A stretch of 64,000 nt of DNA from Paucidesulfovibrio sp036541255 (lineage in GTDB: Bacteria; Desulfobacterota; Desulfovibrionia; Desulfovibrionales; Desulfovibrionaceae). The notes below the pieces were generated by a model that saw only the letters and a list, made by a program, of their open reading frames with translations, had not been told where the DNA came from and ran no database searches. The DNA lies in contig JAZHDD010000040.1 of assembly GCA_036541255.1 (NCBI GenBank), forward strand, positions 122,115-186,114, written 5' to 3'. The position numbers and the translations under genes are program-made. Of the stretch, positions 1 to 7,658 are shown one piece after another (the stretch's first letter is position 1; every line of letters begins with the position of its first letter).

Positions 1-1
1 C

Positions 2-112
2 ATGTGCCCGGGGCGCTATCTGTTTCGGGAAGACCTGCCCCGGACGGGGACAGGCAAGATCAACCGTGGCGAACTCAAGCAAAACCAAGCATCAGGATTG
101 CCATGCGCATAG
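2..112 (+). CDS. C-terminal end of an AMP-forming acyl/aryl ligase (partial)
   Basis: The reading frame open at the left edge ends at the TAG at 110-112. It encodes about 36 residues containing LPRTGTGKINRGEL. That is the conserved end of the adenylate-forming (ANL) superfamily, where the Lys of the P-K/R-T-x-x-G-K-I-x-R block closes the active site during adenylation. The body of the enzyme lies outside the window, so its substrate cannot be judged. The stop overlaps the start of the next gene by 10 bases, which suggests translational coupling and membership of the biosynthetic operon that follows. Family assignment rests only on this short motif. Confidence 0.6.
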   Translation: MCPGRYLFREDLPRTGTGKINRGELKQNQASGLPCA

Positions 113-1239
113 CGATCATCGGAGGAAGCGGCAATATCGGGCAGGAAGTCGCCCTAGGCTTGATCAAGGCCGAGGTGGTGACGGGCATCGTGCTGGTCGA
201 TATCCATGACGATCCGGGTGCCTTGCGCGATAGATTGCGAAAAAACGCCAAAGTTTCTCAACTGCGACTCGATGCCAGAGATCCTGCGGCTCTGGAGTCG
301 GCCCTGAACGGGACCCGATTGCTCATCAACTGCGCCGGGCCGTTTCTCACCACCGTCATCCCTTCGGCCAGAGCCGCCGTGGCCCTGGGGGCCGACTACA
401 TCGACGTCTGCGATGAATTTGCGGCGACGGCCCTGCTGCTGGAATCGGACCTGGACGCGGCGGCCCGGAAGACCGGGGTCCGTCTGATCACCGGCATGGG
501 CTCCGACCCCGGCACCAACAACCTTCTGGCTCTCTGGTATGCGAACAAACTCACTACGGTGGAATCCATCTCCCTGGCCTGGGCAGTGGATTGCGCCGAC
601 CTGACAGGCGCGGCCCTGACCCATGCCGCGACCATGCTGACAGGCCGGGTGCCCCAGTTTCTCGATGGCCGGTTGCAATACCCGGAAGGCGGGGATGGAG
701 AAGAAACCGTGGTGTTCGCCGAGCCCATCGGTCCGGTTGCCGTTCGCTACGTCGGCCATCCCCAACCTTTGACCCTGCCGCGACGCCTGCCGGGGCTCCA
801 GCGGCTCACCATCAAAGGCGCCATCCTGCCCGACTGGGCCGACAGGCTGCTGATGGAACAACAATCCAGCGGCATACCGCGTTGCGAGCCTGCGGCTCCG
901 GACGTGTCGCTCCTCATGGAACAGGCCTCGGCCATGCCCGTCGGTCCTGGCGTGTCGGGACTCAACGTGACGGTATCCGGGACGTTGCTTGGTCGCGCCG
1001 TGACGTATACCGCCGACATGGTTGGAGCCATGGGGCCGGGAACAGGACTGCCGGCGGCCATCGCCGCCCTCATGCTCCTTGATGACTCCGTGACAGCAAA
1101 GGGCCTCCTGGCTCCGGAAGACGCCATCGACCCGGAACGATTTGTTCAAGAACTGTTGGCCAGCGGAGCCAGAATCCGTCAAACCCGCAGTGAAACCGCC
1201 ACGCTGGCGGCGGTCGGCTGCCAAGGAGACTCATTATGA
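103..1239 (+). CDS. Saccharopine dehydrogenase-like NAD(P)-dependent reductase
   Basis: The 378-residue protein opens with MRIAIIGGSGNIGQEV, a Rossmann dinucleotide-binding loop (GxGxxG variant), and continues with a VDYIDVCDE-like segment (GADYIDVCDE, about residue 96) and GMGSDPGTNNLL (about residue 131), both typical of the saccharopine dehydrogenase / homospermidine synthase-like family. Members reduce imines formed between an amine and a carbonyl compound, or act as small-molecule reductases. I start it at ATG 103 rather than the GTG further upstream because the glycine loop then sits at the N-terminus as usual. It overlaps the ligase stop, and its own stop overlaps the next ATG by 4 bases (ATGA), so it lies in a tight operon with the aminotransferase. 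The substrate is unknown. Confidence 0.75.
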   Translation: MRIAIIGGSGNIGQEVALGLIKAEVVTGIVLVDIHDDPGALRDRLRKNAKVSQLRLDARDPAALESALNGTRLLINCAGPFLTTVIPSARAAVALGADYIDVCDEFAATALLLESDLDAAARKTGVRLITGMGSDPGTNNLLALWYANKLTTVESISLAWAVDCADLTGAALTHAATMLTGRVPQFLDGRLQYPEGGDGEETVVFAEPIGPVAVRYVGHPQPLTLPRRLPGLQRLTIKGAILPDWADRLLMEQQSSGIPRCEPAAPDVSLLMEQASAMPVGPGVSGLNVTVSGTLLGRAVTYTADMVGAMGPGTGLPAAIAALMLLDDSVTAKGLLAPEDAIDPERFVQELLASGARIRQTRSETATLAAVGCQGDSL

Positions 1240-2510
1240 ATGAAGCCCCGCCGCTGCGGCTCACCAGGAGCTTCGAACTCTTCGAACAGGCCAAGGGACT
1301 GGTGCCTGGCGGTGCACTCTACACCAGCAGGCCCTGCGACTTTATTCCGGGCGAATATCCGATTTTCTTCGAGTCGGGCCGGGGCGGCCGGATCACCGAC
1401 GCCGACGGCAACGAGTTCATCGATTTCCTGTGCGGGTACGGTCCGATCATCCTGGGCCACCGGGAGCCGGAGGTGGATGCGGCCGTCATCTCCCAACTCA
1501 CCGAAAAAGGGATGTGCCTGTCCTTCTCGCAGCCCTGCCAGAATGAACTTGCGGCCCGGCTGCGCCGCCTCGTTCCCTGCTGCGAGCGAACCATCATCCT
1601 GAAGACCGGCTCCGATGCCACCACCGCCGCCATCCGCGTGGCCCGAGCCCACACCGGCCGCCTCAAGGTCATGCGTTGCGGCTTTCACGGCTGGCACGAC
1701 TGGTGTGTGGAGATCAAAGGCGGCGTGCCGCTCAAGCTGTACGAGGACGTCTACGACTTCGCCTACAACGACCTGGACGAGCTGACTGCCCTCATGGAAC
1801 GCCACGGCAAGGAAACGGCGGCCATCATCATGACCCCTATCGGGCATGACATGCTCCGTCCCGTGGAGGAACCCAAGCCGGGTTTTCTGGAAGGTGTACG
1901 GGAATTAGCCGATCATTACGGCGCGGTACTCGCTTTCGACGAAATCCGAACCAATTTTCGACTGGGACTCGGCGGAGCCCAAGAGTATTACGGAGTAACG
2001 CCGGACCTGGCGGCTCTGGGCAAAAGCATGGCCAACGGCTACGCCATCAGCGCTCTGGCCGGCAAGGCCGACATTATGGAGGCCGCCGCCGAACAGACCT
2101 TCATCGCTTCAACCTACGGACCTAACAGCGACGCCATCGTCGCCGCCCTGGCCACCATGACGATCCTGGAACGCGACGGGGTGCTGGAATCCATCCAAGC
2201 CAGGGGAAAGAGGTTCGTGGCCGCCATCGGCGAACTGCTCGAACGCTATCCGGTGGGGGCCGTGTTCAGTGGCCCGCCTGCGCTGTTCTGCCTCACCTTC
2301 CGGCGTGAACGAAATAATCGGCATGCGGCCAAACGTGACGGCTTTTTCACCCAACTCATTCGCCGGGGTGTGTTCCTCTCGCCGCACCACCACGGGTATC
2401 TTTGCCACCGTCACGACGACGAGGACCTGGCCAGAACGCTTACGGCCATGGAGGACGCCCTGCGCTGGGCGCAAAAAACCTTCGACTCCCTGCCGGAGCG
2501 CCATGCCTGA
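1236..2510 (+). CDS. Class III PLP-dependent aminotransferase (glutamate-1-semialdehyde aminomutase-like)
   Basis: The 424-residue protein has the class III (fold type I) layout: an N-terminal DADGNEFIDFLCGYGPIILGH block, TGSDATTAAIRVARAHTG around residue 128, the AFDEIRTNFR cofactor-contact segment with its Asp/Glu near 230, and LGKSMANGYAIS with the Schiff-base lysine at about K263. Such enzymes move an amino group onto a ketone or aldehyde, or within one molecule as in HemL. It is unlikely to be the housekeeping hemL because it sits between a saccharopine-dehydrogenase-like reductase and an acyltransferase in a carrier-protein locus. Translation is probably coupled to the preceding gene through the ATGA overlap. 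Its natural substrate, perhaps a carrier-bound or free amino aldehyde, is inference. Confidence 0.85.
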   Translation: MNEAPPLRLTRSFELFEQAKGLVPGGALYTSRPCDFIPGEYPIFFESGRGGRITDADGNEFIDFLCGYGPIILGHREPEVDAAVISQLTEKGMCLSFSQPCQNELAARLRRLVPCCERTIILKTGSDATTAAIRVARAHTGRLKVMRCGFHGWHDWCVEIKGGVPLKLYEDVYDFAYNDLDELTALMERHGKETAAIIMTPIGHDMLRPVEEPKPGFLEGVRELADHYGAVLAFDEIRTNFRLGLGGAQEYYGVTPDLAALGKSMANGYAISALAGKADIMEAAAEQTFIASTYGPNSDAIVAALATMTILERDGVLESIQARGKRFVAAIGELLERYPVGAVFSGPPALFCLTFRRERNNRHAAKRDGFFTQLIRRGVFLSPHHHGYLCHRHDDEDLARTLTAMEDALRWAQKTFDSLPERHA

Positions 2511-2556
2511 GCCTCACAGACCAGGCCGCCCGGTTGGCAAACATAATGGAGACACC

Positions 2557-3624
2557 ATGTCTTTTCCCTTCCCTGCGAACAAGGACAACGCCGTTGCGCG
2601 TCTTCGGGAAGAAACCTATCGGGTGCCCCCTGGACAGGACTTCACGGTGCGCCGCTTCGAACCAGGAGACGCCTGGGGCGTGATCCGTTCTTTTTTCGAG
2701 GTGTACGACGATGGCTACCCCTTCGATACCTATTACGTGCCGCATAAGCTCATCGCGGCGCATGAGCGGGGCGATATGATCAGCGCCGTGGCGGTCACCA
2801 CGCGAGGCGACATAGTAGCCTTCGGCTCGCTGCTGCACCATGCCGCAGACAACCCGCGACTCTACGAAACCGGCCAGGCCTCGGTCATCCCCGACTACCG
2901 CGCCACCATGGCCATCCTGTGCATCCAAGAATGCCTTTACACTATGACTGGGAACGGTGAGCCGATTGACGCGATTTTCGGCGAAGCGGTCAGCAACCAT
3001 CAAGTCATGCAGCGGGTTTCCCTGCTGTTTGATTTTGTCGAGACGGGCATCGAACTGGCGTTGATGCCGGGTGCGCCCTACGGCAGAGGCGATGCCCCCG
3101 AGGAACGCGTCTCGACGGTGCTGACCTTCAAGGTACTTTGCGACACGCCTCGCGACCTCTATCTGCCTCAGGTCTACGAAGATGTTCTCGGCGTGTTGCT
3201 GGAGCCCCTGCCCCTGACGAGGCGCGTGGCCGTTTCCGTTGCGGACCTGCCAGATACCGACTCGGATGTCGATGTACGCCTGTTCGAAGCGATGGGGATA
3301 CTGCGGCTCATGGCCAGAACAACGGGCCGGGATTTCGGGGATCGTCTCGACCGCGAGTTGAGAAAGAGCGAGACAGAGGGCGCTTTGGTCTTCCAGGTGT
3401 TCGTCAATCTCAGCGAACCGCAATCAGGCCGGGTCGTGGACATGCTTCGAGAGCGGGGCTTCTTCTTCGGCGGATTCTTGCCGCTGTGGTTCGGCGAAGA
3501 CGGTCTGCTCATGCAAAAACTCGCCTTCACGCCGAATTTCGACGGCTTGAAACTCCAAAGTCCCCAGACCCATGAACTGCTGGCGTTCATACGCCGGGAC
3601 ATGGAACAGGTGGGCCAGGTTTGA
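2557..3624 (+). CDS. GNAT-type acyltransferase, two-domain
   Basis: This 355-residue protein has an N-terminal segment (about residues 20-185) with GNAT features: FTVRRFEPGDAWGVIRSFFE, a central beta region VAVTTRGDIVAFGSLLHH and TGQASVIPDYRATMAILCIQE as the likely acyl-CoA or pantetheine-binding strand and helix. The C-terminal third (MLRERGFFFGGFLPLWFGEDGLLMQ) resembles the second, degenerate acetyltransferase-like half seen in some long GNAT proteins. I prefer ATG 2557, which follows an AATGGAGAC ribosome-binding site. An upstream in-frame ATG at 2503 would overlap the aminotransferase stop. It is the last + strand gene before the convergent carrier-protein gene, so it may acylate the product of the locus, possibly with an ACP-bound acyl donor. 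Confidence 0.6.
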   Translation: MSFPFPANKDNAVARLREETYRVPPGQDFTVRRFEPGDAWGVIRSFFEVYDDGYPFDTYYVPHKLIAAHERGDMISAVAVTTRGDIVAFGSLLHHAADNPRLYETGQASVIPDYRATMAILCIQECLYTMTGNGEPIDAIFGEAVSNHQVMQRVSLLFDFVETGIELALMPGAPYGRGDAPEERVSTVLTFKVLCDTPRDLYLPQVYEDVLGVLLEPLPLTRRVAVSVADLPDTDSDVDVRLFEAMGILRLMARTTGRDFGDRLDRELRKSETEGALVFQVFVNLSEPQSGRVVDMLRERGFFFGGFLPLWFGEDGLLMQKLAFTPNFDGLKLQSPQTHELLAFIRRDMEQVGQV

Positions 3625-3627
3625 ATG

Positions 3628-3666
3628 GTTGCGGGACGGACAGCTCCCGGCCATCCGTTCCGCAAC
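3628..3666. terminator. Inverted repeat between convergent genes
   Basis: The arms 3628-3640 and 3654-3666 are complementary over 13 bases with one mismatch, with a 13-base loop. It lies between the stop of the acyltransferase (3624, + strand) and the stop of the ACP gene (3685, - strand). It could end transcription from both sides. There is no long U tract, so intrinsic termination would be weak. Confidence 0.45.
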
Positions 3667-3684
3667 TGTCATTAGATCCCAATT

Positions 3685-3927
3685 CTAAGGCATCAGACCC
3701 GCGATGACGTCAGCCAGGTCGTCGGTGGTCCTGACCTTGGCCAACTCCTGAAACGGCACACTCAGTTTCAGCTCCTTGGTGGTTCGGGTCACCACTTCAA
3801 CGAGTTCGAGACTGCTCACACCCAATTCCTGATAGGACTTGGACGTATCGAAACCTTCGTCAGCAAATTCCGGGACGGCCCTCTTCAAATTCTTGACCAG
3901 CAACTCAAGTACCTTCTCTTTGCTCAT
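3685..3927 (-). CDS. Acyl carrier protein
   Basis: An 80-residue acidic helical protein with the length and layout of a stand-alone ACP. The modification site is in ELGVSSLELVEVV: Ser39 is the expected phosphopantetheine attachment serine, but the usual Asp before it (DSL) is replaced by Ser38, marking it as a specialised rather than housekeeping AcpP. The C-terminal helix LAKVRTTDDLADVIAGLM is typical. AAAGGAA precedes the ATG as ribosome-binding site. It lies 41 bases downstream of the ketoacyl synthase on the same strand, and a phosphopantetheinyl transferase is encoded just beyond that gene. It therefore probably carries the intermediates of the locus. Confidence 0.85.
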   Translation of the reverse strand: MSKEKVLELLVKNLKRAVPEFADEGFDTSKSYQELGVSSLELVEVVTRTTKELKLSVPFQELAKVRTTDDLADVIAGLMP

Positions 3928-3968
3928 TCGAATGTTCCTTTCTGTTTAACGGTTCAAGAACCCTAGCG

Positions 3969-5300
3969 CTATGCGTGAATACGCCCGGCGTCGCATCGGC
4001 CCAGGACGCAGGCAGTATTCACACCGCCAAAACCAAATGCATTCTTCATGATCGCATCAACTCGGCAAGGCTCGGCACGGTTGGCGCACAGCGTCAACCC
4101 CATATCCGGGTCGGGCCTGTCGATATGAACGTTGGGATACAGCCAGTCCGAGCGAAGCTGCTGCACGGCGGCTACGGTTTCAACCAGCACCGAGGACGCC
4201 ATCAGATGACCGAGCATGGACTTGAGGGCATTGACCTTCAATCCTTGCAGATGGTCTCCAAACACACGGGCCATGGCCCGGGCCTCAGCTAGGTCGCCAA
4301 GGGGCGTCGAGGTAGCATGGGCCGCCACATATCCAATGGCGGTCCTGTCGATGCCCGCTTCGGCCAGAGCCTGCTCCATGGCCCAGGCCATGGGCACCTC
4401 CTCCGGCGTCGGACCGCGCGAGGCGCTATTCGTCATCCCCACGCCCAGGACCTCGGCCAGGGGAGTTGCACCGCGCGCGACAGCCTGCTCCAGGCTTTCC
4501 AGAACAAGCGCCGCAGCCCCCGAGGCAGGCACGAAACCGCGTCGATTCAAATCGAAAGGCCGGCTGGCAGATGCCGGATCGCCCTCTCCCCCATCCAAGG
4601 CAATGGCCCCAAGCTGGGCCAGGGAATGCAGCGAGGCTGGAGTGAGTTCGTGGCAGCCCGAAACCACGACCATGACCTCGGCTCCGTGATGCCGTATGGC
4701 GTCCATGGCGGCGCGGATTCCGACGTTGCCAGCGGCGCAAGCCCCTCCGACCCCATAGGCCGGGCCAAAAATCCCCAGCACGTCAGTGATGCAGGCAAGG
4801 GCGTCGGTGTCCACTTCCTTGACCCCCAGGGACACGTCCATATCGCCGGGATCCGCTGCGTAGGCTCGCCAGTTGGCCCATTTGTATAGGTCGTAAAGGT
4901 AATGCCCCGCGAGAATCGCTCCCGTTCGCCGACTGTCCGCCGCACCGAAGAGTCCGGCAGCGGCAAAAGCTTCAGCAGCGACAAACAGGGCAGCTGCCGC
5001 GCTGTCAGGGGTACTGTGTTCCAAACGGCGCAGACGGCGGAAAGCATCGCCCGGCAGACACTGGCGCAGGACGGCCAGCCTTCGCTCCCGGTCAAGGGGA
5101 AAGAGGTCCCCGCCCATGCTGGGAATGCCATCGGCATAGAGTGGGTTATTCCAGAACCCCAGGCCGGATCGGCCGGCCATGAGTGCCGCGTGAAAATCTT
5201 CGAGAGTGTCTGCCAACGTCGTCAAAACCGACATGCCGGTAATGACAACTCGCTTCTCTCCGCGCTCGGTTTGGTGCGATCCATAGTCTTGGTGAGGCAT
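3969..5300 (-). CDS. Beta-ketoacyl-ACP synthase (KAS I/II type)
   Basis: A 443-residue thiolase-fold condensing enzyme. The catalytic Cys is C188 in VGGACAAGN, the first His lies in AAHATSTPLGD, and Lys and the second His lie in ALKSMLGHLMASS, so the Cys-His-His triad is complete. FGFGGVNTACVLG near the C-terminus is the conserved GFGGxN segment (normally GFGGTN). It should catalyse decarboxylative Claisen condensation of malonyl-ACP with an acyl chain. The usual N-terminal RVVITGMSVLT begins at about residue 17, a short extension. It precedes its own ACP gene on the - strand, and the phosphopantetheinyl transferase gene diverges from it. The dedicated partner genes point to secondary rather than primary fatty-acid synthesis. 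Confidence 0.85.
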   Translation of the reverse strand: MPHQDYGSHQTERGEKRVVITGMSVLTTLADTLEDFHAALMAGRSGLGFWNNPLYADGIPSMGGDLFPLDRERRLAVLRQCLPGDAFRRLRRLEHSTPDSAAAALFVAAEAFAAAGLFGAADSRRTGAILAGHYLYDLYKWANWRAYAADPGDMDVSLGVKEVDTDALACITDVLGIFGPAYGVGGACAAGNVGIRAAMDAIRHHGAEVMVVVSGCHELTPASLHSLAQLGAIALDGGEGDPASASRPFDLNRRGFVPASGAAALVLESLEQAVARGATPLAEVLGVGMTNSASRGPTPEEVPMAWAMEQALAEAGIDRTAIGYVAAHATSTPLGDLAEARAMARVFGDHLQGLKVNALKSMLGHLMASSVLVETVAAVQQLRSDWLYPNVHIDRPDPDMGLTLCANRAEPCRVDAIMKNAFGFGGVNTACVLGRCDAGRIHA

Positions 5301-5475
5301 AATCTAGCTCTCTCACAGACTTTTTTCAATCCATATCGATTCGCCGTCATCTGGTCAACACTCGCCAGCAACACTAGTGACAGAACGACGGCTGGTGCCT
5401 CCGAACATCGCTTCCATCCGGTCCCAGGTCTTCTTGATCTCTTGAAGCGACGCGTTTTGAAGGGTAGGTCAATGC

Positions 5476-6279
5476 ATGCCCACCCAACATGCAGTTACCG
5501 GCGATCCGGACTCGATCCTCAACGAACTCTCCGTGGCCTGGCGAGTTATCCCGTTCACCGCTCGCTCTCGGGAAGAGTCATGGCAGCCGGTTTTGGCCAT
5601 GGGGCCGACGTCTTCAACCGCGCTCGAAGACACAGCCGCAACTTTCTGTGGTCCGCACGAAATCGCCAAGTATCAACATCTCACAATGGCCCGGGCCCGC
5701 CAGACCTTTCTGCAGGGGCGGATTGCCTCCAAAATCGCCCTACGAGCCATGCTCGCACGCCGCCTGCCCCAGACCCGATTCGACCCCCGCCGAGTCGAGG
5801 TGAAAAACGACCGTCTGGGGCGACCGATTGTCCAGGGCGCCTCAGGACTTGGCGTCAGCCTGTCGCACTGCCTTGGTGCCTCCGTAGCTGTGGCCTTTCC
5901 TCTGGAACTGCCTCTCGGCATCGATCTGGAGCGTGTGCGCCCGCAAAACGCTTCGGTGCTTTCGGATTGGATCGCCCCCGACGAATTCGCTTTGGCCCAA
6001 TCCGCGACGCCGTCTGGAAGCCATGCGGCTCTAGCGCTGACGTTAGTATGGTGCCTGAAGGAGGCACTGGGCAAGCTCCTGGGCTGCGGCCTTGCGGCAC
6101 CACCGGAGCTGCTCGCCATCACCTCGCTCACCCCCATACCGGACGGAATCACAGCCGAATACGCTCACGCCGGCAACTACCAGGGCTTGGCGACGGCATC
6201 CACCTCAATGGTCCTGGCCCTGGCCGCTCCCGCCAACGTCACGTTGGAACTTGATTTTGGGGCTTTGACCATGGGCTGA
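5476..6279 (+). CDS. 4'-phosphopantetheinyl transferase (Sfp-like)
   Basis: A 267-residue member of the Sfp/AcpT superfamily, which moves the phosphopantetheine arm of coenzyme A to the serine of carrier proteins. The three family signatures are present: GVSLSHC (about residue 126), the metal-binding GIDLERVRP (about 151) and WCLKEALGKLLG (about 194), whose acidic and lysine residues bind Mg-CoA. The upstream FLQGRIASKIAL segment also fits. The length suits the two-half Sfp class rather than the short AcpS. It diverges from the ketoacyl synthase, with 175 bases between the starts, and is the evident activator of the ACP. The Shine-Dalgarno sequence before ATG 5476 is weak. Confidence 0.85.
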   Translation: MPTQHAVTGDPDSILNELSVAWRVIPFTARSREESWQPVLAMGPTSSTALEDTAATFCGPHEIAKYQHLTMARARQTFLQGRIASKIALRAMLARRLPQTRFDPRRVEVKNDRLGRPIVQGASGLGVSLSHCLGASVAVAFPLELPLGIDLERVRPQNASVLSDWIAPDEFALAQSATPSGSHAALALTLVWCLKEALGKLLGCGLAAPPELLAITSLTPIPDGITAEYAHAGNYQGLATASTSMVLALAAPANVTLELDFGALTMG

Positions 6280-6580
6280 GGAATAGCCCCCCCTAAAAAT
6301 GGGGGGATTACCGGTCCGCCCAGTCTTGTTGCCATAGATTCGATGAGAGCGCCCCCGGGAAGGGACATCGTGTACCGTGAGTCAGGACTTGTAGTCGGAC
6401 CCCTGGCCGGACCGCGGCCGTCCTTGATCCACTTGACATATTTCAGTTCAGTTCGGTTCGGTCACGTGTTTTGTCGCTCATAACAAAGCCGCTCCTTGTC
6501 CCCCGGAAAAGGGCAATTCAGAGCGGCTTCAGTATACAACTATATTTTTTGGTATACGACTTTATTATTCCCCCACAGCT
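6280..6580. other. Gene-free interval with two hairpins
   Basis: This 301-base gap separates the convergent phosphopantetheinyl transferase and Gfo/Idh genes. It holds a hairpin with six C and six G (6288-6293 and 6301-6306, loop TAAAAAT), and a second 9-base perfect stem (AAGCCGCTC at 6486-6494, GAGCGGCTT at 6521-6529). Either could terminate transcription, though neither is followed by a clean U tract. I see no convincing gene or promoter in between. Confidence 0.4.
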
Positions 6581-7510
6581 CTAGCAGGCGCACTCGAAGA
6601 TACGATCAAAGGTTTCCAGAACGGCCAGACCGTCCTCGCCTCGAATGGGCGCAGGCGTGCCGCCCCGCACCGCGCCGAGAAAGTCCTTGAGCTCCTCTTT
6701 GACCGGTTCGCGGTAGATCAACGGCCATTCCCGAATGGAATAGCTCTTGTCATAAGAGGAAAAACTCGAATATTCCTTCACTTCCTGTGTAATCAGGTTG
6801 GCCTCGACATACTTGCTCTTGCAGGCCACCTGAATCTTGCGGGATTTGTAGGGCGTGACCCAGTTGGTGGAAATATTGGCCAGAACGCCGTTCTCCATCT
6901 GGGCGGTGATCAGGGCCGTGTCCTCGTGCTTGCCGATGCTCGTGGAGGTCACGGCATAGACGCTCTTGAACTCCGACCCGGTCAGAAAACGCAGCAGGTC
7001 GATGTCGTGAGAGGCGAGGTCCTTGATCACTCCCACGTCCTGGATACGCGGTGGATAGGGCCCCACCCGCTCAATGGTGATGGAGATGGGCTCGGTGCCG
7101 GGCTCGGAAATGAGTTCCTTGATGCGGCAGACAGCCGGATTATAGCGCTCCACATGACCGACCATGAGCGTCAGTCCGGCTACGCGCGCCGCCTCGACAA
7201 TCTCGCGTCCCTCCGTGGCCGTGGCGGCCAGGGGCTTTTCCACAAGCAGGTTGCTGCCCGCGGCAATGACCTTGAGCGCCACGTCGCGGTGCAGCACCGT
7301 GGGCACACAGACACTCACGGCATTGGGGCCGAGCGCCAAAAAATCCTCCAGGTTCTCGAATGTGGCGACACCGAAGTTCTCGGATGCAGCCTTACGGGCT
7401 CCTGGATCCGGGTCGACCACGCCGACCACTTCAACATTGGGCATTTCCGTATAATTTCTGAGATGAATGCGCCCCATCCAGCCCAGTCCGATTACGCCGA
7501 CTTTCAGCAT
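6581..7510 (-). CDS. Gfo/Idh/MocA-family oxidoreductase
   Basis: A 309-residue NAD(P)-dependent sugar-type dehydrogenase. VGVIGLGWMGRIHLRNY is the Rossmann loop, VEKPLAAT holds the conserved EKP (residues 91-93), and GHVERYNP near residue 118 is typical of the family's UDP-sugar branch. The gene is next to and divergent from lpxB. In some bacteria a Gfo/Idh enzyme (GnnA) oxidises the 3-position of UDP-GlcNAc so that an aminotransferase (GnnB) can make amide-linked lipid A. The neighbour suggests that role here, but no gnnB is visible next to it. The final residues are FDRIFECAC, ending in two close cysteines. Start ATG 7510; 148 bases separate it from the lpxB start. Confidence 0.75.
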   Translation of the reverse strand: MLKVGVIGLGWMGRIHLRNYTEMPNVEVVGVVDPDPGARKAASENFGVATFENLEDFLALGPNAVSVCVPTVLHRDVALKVIAAGSNLLVEKPLAATATEGREIVEAARVAGLTLMVGHVERYNPAVCRIKELISEPGTEPISITIERVGPYPPRIQDVGVIKDLASHDIDLLRFLTGSEFKSVYAVTSTSIGKHEDTALITAQMENGVLANISTNWVTPYKSRKIQVACKSKYVEANLITQEVKEYSSFSSYDKSYSIREWPLIYREPVKEELKDFLGAVRGGTPAPIRGEDGLAVLETFDRIFECAC

Positions 7511-7658
7511 GGCTCAATCCTGCGTTTTGGGTGTGTCCGGTTGTATTGACGAATGGCGGCAACCTACCTGCTCACGGTTTCGTTGGCAAGCCTCCTCGTT
7601 TTCGCCACGCCTCAGGCAGCGCTTGCCCGACGACGTGATTCCGGCTAGTTTGCCCCCC

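Noticed and set aside
4902..6254. 450-codon + strand frame overlapping the KAS start and phosphopantetheinyl transferase
   Set aside because: It is in another frame from the transferase motifs and antisense to KAS; the product has no motifs.
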